The notes beneath the pieces were generated by a model. The model was not told the DNA's origin, made no database searches, and saw only the letters and a list, made by a program, of their open reading frames with translations. Source: a virus. From it: 41,819 bases of DNA. The translations under genes and the position numbers were made by a program. The stretch is taken from the IMG/VR virus record IMGVR_UViG_3300022200_006398, positions 1 to 41,819 of that record, one strand, 5' to 3'. Positions 14,552 to 23,100 of the stretch are shown one piece after another. Within the stretch, counting starts at the first letter, position 1; every line of letters begins with the position of its first letter.

Positions 14552-16180
14552 ATGTTTAGTAAATATTTGAGTAAATTTCCGTATGGTTATAATCCATCAG
14601 AGGCTCAAGTCAAACTTATCAAAGAAATCGAAAAAGCTTTCAATGATGGCTATAGGTTTGTTATTGCTTCTGCCCCTACCGGTACTGGTAAGAGTTTTGT
14701 ACCTAGAACTTTAGGTAATGTCAGTGCTAGACCGACTAAAGAATTTCGTTCGTTAATTGAATCGTACGATGCTTATGCTCAAGACTTTGCAGGTAATTTT
14801 ATTAATGAAGCAGAGTGTTTAGCTGAACCATCATTTGGTACATTTGCATTAACTATTACTAAACAGCTTCAAGACCAGTATAAGAAACTATTTGATGATA
14901 TTGATACTCTAAAAGGTAAACAAAACTACCTATGTGATATAGATGATTCATTTGATGTAGATACCGCACCTTGTACATATACTAAGAATCTTAAAAACCA
15001 ATGTTGGGCTAAAGGCTGTTGTAATTATTATACAAATCGTAATCATGCACTTACTAGTCAGTTTTCAGTTCTTAACTATAAGATGTTTTTGAGTTTACCT
15101 GGTCATGTTAAACGTAAAAACTTTTTAGTATGTGATGAGGCATCTGAGTTAGAAGAAGAACTAGTGAGACGATTTAGTGCTCATATTGATTATACGCGTC
15201 TTAATCTCAATAATGTTGAACATTCGGTTCTTAAGTCAGATAAGTATGATGTGCAATATAGGTGGCTGACTAATCTTATTTTCAATATTACGGAGACGAT
15301 TGAATCCCTTACGGGTAAGAATAACAATAAGATTATAACAATATCACAACCTGAAGCAGCTAGACTTAAGTATCTACGTAATCTACATGGTAATCTATCA
15401 ACTGTAGAACAAACTTGGCATAAATGTGAGTATATTGTCGATTTTGCTAAGAATGGTGTTAGTTTTACACCATTGAAAGTTAATAATCTAGCTAGTAGCT
15501 TATTTGATTACGGTGATAATATATTGCTAATGTCAGCTACTATAACTGATCATGCTTCGTATGCTAAAACATTGGGTATTAAACGTTACAAATATATAGA
15601 GACCCCATCAGCATTTGACCCTGCTAAATCTCCTATCTATCTAATGACTAAACCTGAGTTAAATTATAGTAACTTAGAACAAAATTTACCTAAGATAGCT
15701 AGATACTGTCAAGCATTATGTGATAATCACCCAGATGAGAAAGGTATTATACATACTCATTCATTAGATATTTGCAAATACCTACAAAAGAAACTTAAAG
15801 GTGATAGGTTTCTATTCAGAGAAGAAGCAGCTAATAATGAAAAGATATTAGAAGAGCATTTTTCTACTGATAAACCTACTGTATTAGTATCTCCATCATT
15901 AACGTTTGGTACAGATTTGAACGGTGATAAAGGTAGATTTCAAATTATTGTTAAAACCCCATTCCCGCCTCTTGGTAATAAACGTATTAAGAAAATGGCT
16001 GATTTAGATCCTGATTGGTATCAACAAAAGACATTAAGTGCATTCATTCAGACTACCGGTAGATGCACTAGATCTAAAGCAGATTACTCGGTTACATATG
16101 TAATTGATGGTAAAGCACGCAAATTATTGCTAAAGAATAAGGATAAACTACCAGAACATTTTATTGAGCGGTTGAAATGA
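14552..16180 (+). CDS. DinG/XPD-type Fe-S superfamily 2 helicase
   Basis: ATP-driven 5'-3' DNA helicase of the DinG/XPD group by motif. Walker A SAPTGTGKS is at 40-48. A four-Cys cluster site (C128, C141, C151, C156 or C157) falls between motifs I and II, where DinG and XPD bind [4Fe-4S]. The motif II box is VCDEASEL (D195-S198) in place of strict DEAH, then LLMSATIT (motif III) and QTTGRCTR (500-507, motif VI). 542 residues is compact. The family resolves R-loops, D-loops and stalled forks; in a phage it may assist replication or recombination. Confidence 0.9.
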   Translation: MFSKYLSKFPYGYNPSEAQVKLIKEIEKAFNDGYRFVIASAPTGTGKSFVPRTLGNVSARPTKEFRSLIESYDAYAQDFAGNFINEAECLAEPSFGTFALTITKQLQDQYKKLFDDIDTLKGKQNYLCDIDDSFDVDTAPCTYTKNLKNQCWAKGCCNYYTNRNHALTSQFSVLNYKMFLSLPGHVKRKNFLVCDEASELEEELVRRFSAHIDYTRLNLNNVEHSVLKSDKYDVQYRWLTNLIFNITETIESLTGKNNNKIITISQPEAARLKYLRNLHGNLSTVEQTWHKCEYIVDFAKNGVSFTPLKVNNLASSLFDYGDNILLMSATITDHASYAKTLGIKRYKYIETPSAFDPAKSPIYLMTKPELNYSNLEQNLPKIARYCQALCDNHPDEKGIIHTHSLDICKYLQKKLKGDRFLFREEAANNEKILEEHFSTDKPTVLVSPSLTFGTDLNGDKGRFQIIVKTPFPPLGNKRIKKMADLDPDWYQQKTLSAFIQTTGRCTRSKADYSVTYVIDGKARKLLLKNKDKLPEHFIERLK

Positions 16181-16181
16181 A

Positions 16182-16187
16182 TAAATA
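16182..16187 (+). promoter_or_regulatory. T4-type late promoter element
   Basis: TAAATA in the 13-nt gap after the helicase stop, ending 6 nt before the ATG of the tail-terminator gene. Opens the main virion operon. Confidence 0.6.
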
Positions 16188-16193
16188 TTTTGA

Positions 16194-16991
16194 ATGCGTT
16201 GGAAGTCGACATACTTTGAAATACAAGACCTTATTATTCAATTTGCTAATGCTTTTGATAGTATAGTTATTGGTAGATATAATAAGAATAGAGAGCAAAA
16301 AGATAGGATTTTTGTAAGATATCTATACGCTCCTAAACAGCGCGTTCTTTATGATATAGTCAATAAAGCAAAAACAATTACTTTACCGGTAGTTGCTATC
16401 AATGTAGCAGGTATTTCTAGAGATAATGATAGGGTTTTTAACAAGTTACCTGATGTTAACGGTTTCTATTATAGTAATGACCAGTATTCAAACAAATATA
16501 ATGCTCCTACCCCAGTAAATATTACAGTTAATTTTTCCGTTATAACAAGATATCAATTAGATATGGATCAAATCTTATCTAATTTTATACCTTATAACAA
16601 CCCTTATATTATTATAAGCTGGCCAGTTCCAACAGGCTTAGGTGCATTATCTGAAATGCAAGAAATAAGAAGTGAAGTACTTTGGGATGGTAATATAAGT
16701 ATGTCTTACCCAACCGAGTTACAAGCTTCAGATAAAGCACGAGTTACCGCTGATACAACATTCACTATTAAAGGGTGGATATTTCCTGCAGCTCAAAATA
16801 ACGTTAGTAATATTTATAGAGTTGATGCTAATTTCTATGCTGTTAGTGGTACTGAAAATACGGGTACGGTGCTTACATTAGATAATTACCCAACATTGAG
16901 AACTCAGTTGTCAGGATTATCAGCAATAACCGAAACAGTTACAGTTTCTGCTTCAGAGCAAGAAATTGAATCATTTATATTTTCACAATAA
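16194..16991 (+). CDS. 15: gp15-like tail terminator / sheath stabiliser
   Basis: Resembles the T4 gp15 family, which caps the tail tube and sheath and joins the tail to the head. Typical parts are the N-terminal helix FEIQDLIIQFANAFDSIVI, the strand RIFVRYLYAPKQRVL, ITLPVVAINVAGISRD, and the central VNITVNFSVITRYQLDMDQILSNFIPY describing the conserved NFIPY region. 265 residues agrees with the family. It lies first in a late operon and its stop overlaps the start of the giant fibre gene. Confidence 0.72.
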   Translation: MRWKSTYFEIQDLIIQFANAFDSIVIGRYNKNREQKDRIFVRYLYAPKQRVLYDIVNKAKTITLPVVAINVAGISRDNDRVFNKLPDVNGFYYSNDQYSNKYNAPTPVNITVNFSVITRYQLDMDQILSNFIPYNNPYIIISWPVPTGLGALSEMQEIRSEVLWDGNISMSYPTELQASDKARVTADTTFTIKGWIFPAAQNNVSNIYRVDANFYAVSGTENTGTVLTLDNYPTLRTQLSGLSAITETVTVSASEQEIESFIFSQ

Positions 16992-19900
16992 TGAAGAGAT
17001 TTGGACAAAAACTTTTAATTAATAATAATCAAATTAACAAACTGATTTACAGTGAGTATGAAAAATCGTTTGTTTTTAAAATACCTTTTACTAGGGGCGG
17101 CGTAGGTAATAGCTTAGGGAAAGCTTCGACTTATCAGGTTTATTTGAGCAGCTCTAACCCATCTTCATTTATCCCCAACTCTCTCTCAACGGTTAATTTA
17201 AGTAGTGTAACTTATTACTCTGATATTCCATCATTATCTTCTACTTACCCTGCATTTAGTGCTTATAATGCTTTAGATTTAGGTTGTGATGTATTTTTTG
17301 ATTACACGTCAAATACAGTACAAGTGGGTTTAGGAGCTCTATCTGGTATTGCAACAGGGGAATTTAAGTTTTTGATTACTAGCCCCGGAGGTTATAATGT
17401 ATTTCCTTCAGTTAATAGTGAATATCCTTTTTATATTCAATCTCTTAACACAACAAAAACACCAGAAAGGTCATCCCCAGCACCTACCGGTACTGCAACC
17501 AATACACCCACACCTACACAAACACCAACTAATACAAATACAGCTACTAAAACAAGTACAAGTACAGTAACATCTACTGCTACTGTAGGTTCCTCACCTA
17601 CACCCACCGCAACGGTTACATCAACCACCACTAATACCACAACATTAACACCAACACCTTCTCAAACTTTAACAAGAACACAAACAGGTACTCAAACTCA
17701 AACACCAACTAATACTTCTACTCAAACTCAAACCATCACTAATACAGCTACCCAAACCCCTTCACCATCTTATACACCTACACAAACTTCTTCACAAACA
17801 CAGACACCTGAAGTTACCCATACTAAAACACCATCTAGAACTAGCTCTATTACACCTACTACCAATGCATCAGAAACCGCTACTCGTACCCCTACTAACA
17901 CTGCCACACCAACCGGTACACCAGATGTAACATCTACTAATACACCAACAACAAGTAGGACACCAACTAACACACATACATCAACAAGAACAAGTAGCAA
18001 CAGCCCCACACCTACAAATACTATTACTCGTACTAGTACAGGTTCATTAACTGAAGGGTTAATAATGTATTTGGACGCTGATAATAGTTCGTCCACCGGC
18101 ACAGCTAATCAATGGACGGATTTAACTTCAAATACTAATAACGGTTCTCTAAGCGGTGATGTTTTTTATAATTCAGGTTCAACACCCTCTTCTATTAGAA
18201 ACTTTACTTTTGATCAGGGAAGTAGTATTGATATTAGCAGCAGCAATATAACATCATTAAGTACAAATGATTTTAGTTATATTATATGGGCTAAAATTTA
18301 CAGTTTAAACAACGGTTCATCTGTACTTTTATCTAACTTTAATAATACCGCAGGTGATTTTACTTTTGGTTTTTATAATAACTACTTTTCTTATTATAAT
18401 CCTTCTTTAGGTTGGACACAAGATACAAGCTTTACTCTTCAAACTGGTTATTGGTACCAATTTGCTTTAGTTAGATCTTCAGGTACTTCTAGACTTTATA
18501 TAAATGGGGTAACTAATTTATCTACTACCGATACTTATGATTATAGTAGTAGTGTTAACCCTAAGTTGGGTAGCGTTGTTAATAGTACGGGTAATTTTGA
18601 CGGACAAATGGCTATCGTTAAAGTCTATGAAAAGGCTTTAAGTACTGCTCAAGTATTACAAAGTTTTAATAACATAAAACATAGATTTTATTTACCTGAA
18701 GTAACTCAAACCCCTACCCAGACTAGAACACCTACTAATACAGCAACTATTACCGTATCCATTTCACAAACACCTACCCAGACTCAAACACCTACCTTTG
18801 GGTCATCACCTACAGGTACGCCTACTCAAACAAAATCTATAACTTTATCAAAAACTTCTACAAGCACCCCTACAACAACACCTACCAATACACAAACTAA
18901 TACAAGAAACTGGACCCATACCAGAACAGCAACCCAAACACCAACCAATACAAGAACATCAACTCAAACCAGATCAAGGACACCTACTAAAACACCAACC
19001 CAAACCCCTACTAATACAATAACAGCAACAAATACTGTTACATCAGGTAATACTCCAACAGAAACAAGAACACAAACAAAAACACCAACTAACACCCCTT
19101 CACAAACTGCTACAATTTCTTATACACCAACTAGGATGGCTACAACAGCTACACCTACTCAAACCCCAACACATACCTTTACAAGATCATACACCCCTAC
19201 TGAGACAAAGACAAGAACTTCAACTCAAGCTTCTTATTCTTGCTGTCATTTAACTATGCAAGTAGATGCTTCTAACATTTACAGTTATCCTGGTTCTGGT
19301 AATATATTTTGTGACGTAAGAAGAAATAATGATTTATACATTTGTGGTTCTCCTCAATATGTAACATATACAGGGCCATCAAATCATTTTTGTTTAAATG
19401 GGTCTACAGATTGTATGGTTTGTGGTTATCAATTAGCTAAAAATACTGCAATTCCTAGAACCGAAGCTGGTCCTATACAAAATAGATACCCTTATACTTT
19501 TATATTTTGGATTAGAGTTAGATCAAACATAAGTTCTTCAGCATCTTCATATACAGTGCCTATAGTAACCGATTATAATAATCAAGCTAATGTTTGTTAT
19601 TTCATGATGGGTGTTAGAGGCTCAGGAGACACTGTTAATGCAGGTAAATTAGACTTTTGGGAAAAAGACAATGACGGTAATGAAATTTTTGCTAGAACGA
19701 GTTTAACTTATAATGATAATAGCTGGCATCAAGTTGCTTTTGTAGCCGATTCATCAAAACTAAGAATTTATGTAGATGGTGCAATTAGAGCAATATCTGA
19801 AGCTAATAGACCTTCTGGTATTATTACTAATGGTACACCAATGCAATGGTTTTCAGGTAATAACTCTAATTTAGATGCTGATATAGCTATTATTAAAACA

Positions 19901-21004
19901 TATTCTGGTATAGCTTTAAGCCAAGGTAGTATAGTTTCAACTTACAACGTTTTACGCCCTAGATTTAGTTTAGGTCCTATTACCCCCACTCCTACTAATA
20001 CAAGAACCACAACACAATCTAGAACAAGAACAAATACGCCAACTATTACACCTACAAATACTTCAACTTCTACCAACACACCAACAGCATCTGTTAGTCC
20101 TACAGTTACGCCTACAGTTACCAGGACTCCAAGTTCGACTGATACACCAGGTGTTACTGCTACTAGAACACCTACTAATACTAGAAGTAGAACCCAAACC
20201 CCTACCCAAACTAGAACAAATAGTCAATCACCCACCCCTACAAATACAAATACACAGACACCAACACAAACTTCATCTAATACACCAGGATTAACACCTA
20301 CCCCTACTAATACAAGGACCGCATCTCAGACACCAACTACCACACCTACCCCTACGCAATCACCAACAAGCACCTCAACTAAAACATCAACTAGAACCCC
20401 TTCACCCACTAATACCAGAAGTAGAACTCAAACACCAACGACAACTCAAACACCAACAACTACACCAACTAATACAGTAACAAATACCCAAACACCTTTA
20501 CGTACATTTAATAATAGTTTAACTGGTACCGGTTCATCTCCTCATCCAAGTGCTAATGGAGTTACTTTCCAATCATCTGCAGGAGATGTTTTTGAATTTG
20601 ATACAGATTTAACTGGTGGACCTGCATTTGATACAATGTATGTTTACTTAGATAGTAGTATTAAATCTGTTGTTAGTTACTCTTATAACGGTTATACGGG
20701 GGATACCTTTAGAATACAATTTGCTCCTTCTTCTACTTGGTATTACGGTACGTTTAGAAATGGTAATATATACTTTACATCTCCTGCTGTAACACCTACC
20801 AGAACTAAAACTCAAACTAGAACGGGTACACAAACACCCACACCAACGCCTACAACAACCGGTACACCTGCATCAACCCAAACTAGAACACCTTCTCGAA
20901 CAAACACACAAACTAGATCACAGACCCCCACACAAACTAAAACCAAAACTAAAACTCCTACATCACATGCTAATCAGATTTATGTAAGATACTACGATGA
21001 GTAA
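16991..21004 (+). CDS. Giant Thr/Pro-rich fibre protein with lectin-like domains
   Basis: 1337 residues built as beads on mucin-like strings. The N-terminal domain (1-150) is probably the virion anchor. Thr/Pro linker 1 spans about 150-352 with units such as TPTQTPTNT. A LamG/concanavalin-like domain (354-565) contains LIMYLDAD and WYQFALVRSSGTSRLYING. Linker 2 is about 568-748. A second, Cys-containing LamG-like domain (750-993) has SWHQVAFVADSSKLRIYVDG. Linker 3 is about 997-1168, a smaller beta domain 1170-1265, linker 4 about 1267-1328, and a short tail ends YVRYYDE. LamG-type folds bind glycans or proteins, so adhesion is likely. Thr occupies alternate positions over long runs, suitable for O-glycosylation (inferred). 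Confidence 0.8.
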   Translation: MKRFGQKLLINNNQINKLIYSEYEKSFVFKIPFTRGGVGNSLGKASTYQVYLSSSNPSSFIPNSLSTVNLSSVTYYSDIPSLSSTYPAFSAYNALDLGCDVFFDYTSNTVQVGLGALSGIATGEFKFLITSPGGYNVFPSVNSEYPFYIQSLNTTKTPERSSPAPTGTATNTPTPTQTPTNTNTATKTSTSTVTSTATVGSSPTPTATVTSTTTNTTTLTPTPSQTLTRTQTGTQTQTPTNTSTQTQTITNTATQTPSPSYTPTQTSSQTQTPEVTHTKTPSRTSSITPTTNASETATRTPTNTATPTGTPDVTSTNTPTTSRTPTNTHTSTRTSSNSPTPTNTITRTSTGSLTEGLIMYLDADNSSSTGTANQWTDLTSNTNNGSLSGDVFYNSGSTPSSIRNFTFDQGSSIDISSSNITSLSTNDFSYIIWAKIYSLNNGSSVLLSNFNNTAGDFTFGFYNNYFSYYNPSLGWTQDTSFTLQTGYWYQFALVRSSGTSRLYINGVTNLSTTDTYDYSSSVNPKLGSVVNSTGNFDGQMAIVKVYEKALSTAQVLQSFNNIKHRFYLPEVTQTPTQTRTPTNTATITVSISQTPTQTQTPTFGSSPTGTPTQTKSITLSKTSTSTPTTTPTNTQTNTRNWTHTRTATQTPTNTRTSTQTRSRTPTKTPTQTPTNTITATNTVTSGNTPTETRTQTKTPTNTPSQTATISYTPTRMATTATPTQTPTHTFTRSYTPTETKTRTSTQASYSCCHLTMQVDASNIYSYPGSGNIFCDVRRNNDLYICGSPQYVTYTGPSNHFCLNGSTDCMVCGYQLAKNTAIPRTEAGPIQNRYPYTFIFWIRVRSNISSSASSYTVPIVTDYNNQANVCYFMMGVRGSGDTVNAGKLDFWEKDNDGNEIFARTSLTYNDNSWHQVAFVADSSKLRIYVDGAIRAISEANRPSGIITNGTPMQWFSGNNSNLDADIAIIKTYSGIALSQGSIVSTYNVLRPRFSLGPITPTPTNTRTTTQSRTRTNTPTITPTNTSTSTNTPTASVSPTVTPTVTRTPSSTDTPGVTATRTPTNTRSRTQTPTQTRTNSQSPTPTNTNTQTPTQTSSNTPGLTPTPTNTRTASQTPTTTPTPTQSPTSTSTKTSTRTPSPTNTRSRTQTPTTTQTPTTTPTNTVTNTQTPLRTFNNSLTGTGSSPHPSANGVTFQSSAGDVFEFDTDLTGGPAFDTMYVYLDSSIKSVVSYSYNGYTGDTFRIQFAPSSTWYYGTFRNGNIYFTSPAVTPTRTKTQTRTGTQTPTPTPTTTGTPASTQTRTPSRTNTQTRSQTPTQTKTKTKTPTSHANQIYVRYYDE
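17447..18040 (+). repeat. Thr/Pro-rich low-complexity repeat 1
   Basis: Degenerate short repeats of ACA/ACT/CCA/CCT codons encoding TPT, TNT and TQT units. The opposite strand shows long Val-rich open frames that are only shadows of this composition. Confidence 0.85.
18695..19235 (+). repeat. Thr/Pro-rich low-complexity repeat 2
   Basis: Second linker between the two LamG-like domains; units TPTQTxTPTNT with interspersed Arg (TRTxT). Confidence 0.85.
19980..20500 (+). repeat. Thr/Pro-rich low-complexity repeat 3
   Basis: Third linker, after the second LamG-like domain; same codon set with TRT, TQT and TNT units. Confidence 0.85.
20793..20975 (+). repeat. Thr/Pro-rich low-complexity repeat 4
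   Basis: C-terminal linker, shifting to Arg/Lys-rich TRTKT and TKTKT units near the end of the giant fibre gene. Confidence 0.8.
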
Positions 21005-22358
21005 TATTGATAATTTAACTATAAAAGCAAATCAACTTTTTGATTCTAACGTCAACTGGAATGGTGTTGTTGTTTCAAAAAAAGAAGTTCAAGGTGTTGA
21101 AACCCAACAGCCTTGTTTAACTTTATTTGTTGAAAAGAAATTACCTTTAAGTGATATACCTCAAGAGGATTTATTTCCATCTTCAGTTGAAGTAGATGGT
21201 GTAACTTATGCAACTGATGTTGTAGAAGTACCTTCTTTATCGGCAACCGGGTGCTATACTTTACCAGATCCATCTACTCCTCAAAGTACCTGGCAAATGC
21301 CTGTAAGTGGTAGTAGAGTAGAACATAGACCATTAGTAGGTGGTATATCTGTTGGTTCTGTACCTCCGGATGGCTGGGGAGGAAGTTCTGTTGATACCGG
21401 TACATTGGGTGGGTTAGCTGTTGATTTAGAAGATTACACTATTGTAGGTGTTAGTAACAATCACGTTTTAAGTAAAAATACTTTAGCTGGTGATTTAGGC
21501 GGAGCTTTTACTAACGATTTTGGTTTAACTTTTTGGACATATCTTTCAGTAAATGACACGACTTCTTCACCTGGTGATGACAGGTACCCGGTATATCAAA
21601 GATCTACTTATGATAAATTTACAGTTACTCAATCATTAATGCAACCTTTAACTGTTGGTACTGTTAAAAAAGCTTACCCTTTTAAATCTTCTGGTAATAG
21701 AGTTGATGTTTGTTCATTTGCATTATCTGGTACACATACTCTTAATTTATCGGGTTCATCTACTAACTGGCAGCAATATCAATTAGATATAAGTCAGCCT
21801 ATGGATTGGGCTACTGATTCGGAAATAAATTCATTATTAACCTCCGAGTTAGGTGCTCCTGTATTTAGATCTGGTAGAACTGAGGGTCCTGTAGGTTGGC
21901 CTGGTAGTGATCCTTATGGGTTTACTTGTAGGTTAAGTGCTTTTAGTATTGGTGGAGTTAATGTTAGCTATGGTGGTAATATAGGAACGTTAGGTTTTGA
22001 AGATCAAATATTTTTTAGAGGTAATTCATCTAGTTTATCCCCATCTTCTGGTGGAGATTCTGGTTCATTTGTTTGTGCTTTGTTTAATTCATCAAACCCT
22101 GCATTGTCGGCATGGAAAGTTATAGGTCTTAACTTTGCTGGTAATGGAGTTATAGGGGTTGCTAATAAAATAACAAATGTAGCTAATATGTTTAATTTAT
22201 CTGCTTACAAAGGAGATGAAATAGATATAGGTTATAAAGGTTATGATATGCAAGTAATTAGTAGTAGACAATCAGCATTAACTGCTATGATAGGTGGTAA
22301 AATGTATTGGCAAGCAGGTTCTACTGGTTTTCCTGCAACTACTTCATTTGACCCTTAA
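20997..22358 (+). CDS. Trypsin-like serine protease in the virion operon
   Basis: Chymotrypsin-fold peptidase by motif. The catalytic His is in VSNNHVL (His156), the likely Asp in NRVDVCSFAL (Asp237), and the nucleophile in GGDSGSF (Ser355), in the correct order. The N-terminal segment (GVVVSKKEVQGVE, LTLFVEKKLPLSDIP, VDGVTYATDVVEV) matches the N-terminal region of the Nal1-like/trypsin-like family common in bacteria and phages. No signal peptide, so it acts in the cytoplasm or as part of the particle. It overlaps the giant fibre gene by 8 bp. It may process fibre proteins or digest host-surface proteins; which is not known. Confidence 0.82.
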   Translation: MSNIDNLTIKANQLFDSNVNWNGVVVSKKEVQGVETQQPCLTLFVEKKLPLSDIPQEDLFPSSVEVDGVTYATDVVEVPSLSATGCYTLPDPSTPQSTWQMPVSGSRVEHRPLVGGISVGSVPPDGWGGSSVDTGTLGGLAVDLEDYTIVGVSNNHVLSKNTLAGDLGGAFTNDFGLTFWTYLSVNDTTSSPGDDRYPVYQRSTYDKFTVTQSLMQPLTVGTVKKAYPFKSSGNRVDVCSFALSGTHTLNLSGSSTNWQQYQLDISQPMDWATDSEINSLLTSELGAPVFRSGRTEGPVGWPGSDPYGFTCRLSAFSIGGVNVSYGGNIGTLGFEDQIFFRGNSSSLSPSSGGDSGSFVCALFNSSNPALSAWKVIGLNFAGNGVIGVANKITNVANMFNLSAYKGDEIDIGYKGYDMQVISSRQSALTAMIGGKMYWQAGSTGFPATTSFDP

Positions 22359-22368
22359 CATATAAGCA

Positions 22369-22374
22369 TAAATA
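22369..22374 (+). promoter_or_regulatory. T4-type late promoter element
   Basis: CATAAATA, with TAAATA ending 5 nt before a GTG start; +1 would be the G of GTG. Confidence 0.6.
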
Positions 22375-22379
22375 TTATC

Positions 22380-23096
22380 GTGGCAGGTATACCTACATTT
22401 AGAGATTTAATAAGACAAGCTAACGGTGGTCCTCAGAGAGCTTCTAATTGGGCTCAGGCCAATGTGCATGGTATACCAGCTGTAACTTGCAGCCCAACAG
22501 TTTGTAATACACCTTCTCCTACGACAACTAGGACAAATTCACAAACTTATACCCCTACATATACGTTTTCAAGAACATCTACACAAACCGGTACAAGCAC
22601 ACCAACTCAGACAAGAACAAGAACTGGTACACCATTAGTTACGCCTACCATAACATGTACTAATTCGAGTACCAGAACAAGAACCGGTACACAATGTGCT
22701 ACCAACACTGCAACAAGATCTCAAACACCTACTATTACAAGAACAAGAACAGAGACACCAAGTGCAACACCTTTACCATCTGCTACTATTACTCAATCAG
22801 CTACATTCACTAGAACAAGATATCAAACACCAACGCAAACCAGAACAAGAACACAAACACCTACACCAACATTAACAAAATCAATTTCACCAACTGTTAG
22901 CTATTATGCTACACCAACACCGACAGGCACAAGAACAAAAACCCCTACTAATACAGTAACTAGAACTAATTCATCTACTCGACCTACATCTTGTATTACA
23001 CCTTCAGTTACTAAATCACAAACAAGAACAAGTACAATTACAAGAACAAGAACCAAGAGTATAACATTATCTAGGTCAAGTTCACAATCATGCTAA
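22380..23096 (+). CDS. Thr-rich mucin-like virion protein
   Basis: GTG start supported by the late element 5 nt upstream. The first 45 or so residues (GIPTFRDLIRQANGG and NWAQANVHGIPAV) look like a folded or docking segment. The remaining 190 residues are nearly all Thr alternating with Arg, Gln, Pro, Ser or Asn, with a few Cys (two early, several in the middle and one as the final residue). It shares the repeat style of the giant fibre protein one gene away and probably forms an extended, possibly glycosylated, surface brush. No enzymatic domain. Confidence 0.7.
   Translation: MAGIPTFRDLIRQANGGPQRASNWAQANVHGIPAVTCSPTVCNTPSPTTTRTNSQTYTPTYTFSRTSTQTGTSTPTQTRTRTGTPLVTPTITCTNSSTRTRTGTQCATNTATRSQTPTITRTRTETPSATPLPSATITQSATFTRTRYQTPTQTRTRTQTPTPTLTKSISPTVSYYATPTPTGTRTKTPTNTVTRTNSSTRPTSCITPSVTKSQTRTSTITRTRTKSITLSRSSSQSC
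22525..23080 (+). repeat. Thr-rich low-complexity repeat
   Basis: Degenerate ACA-AGA-ACA type codon repeats encoding TRTRT and TQTPT units in the small mucin-like gene. Confidence 0.8.
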
Positions 23097-23100
23097 TATA

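Noticed and set aside
17437-18102. Long Val-rich open frames on the minus strand
   Set aside because: They are the reverse complement of the Thr/Pro codon repeats in the giant fibre gene, with no promoter and no plausible protein composition.
17447-20975. Repeat-spacer array resembling CRISPR
   Set aside because: Repeats are degenerate, in frame and coding; there are no constant repeats with unique spacers and no cas genes.
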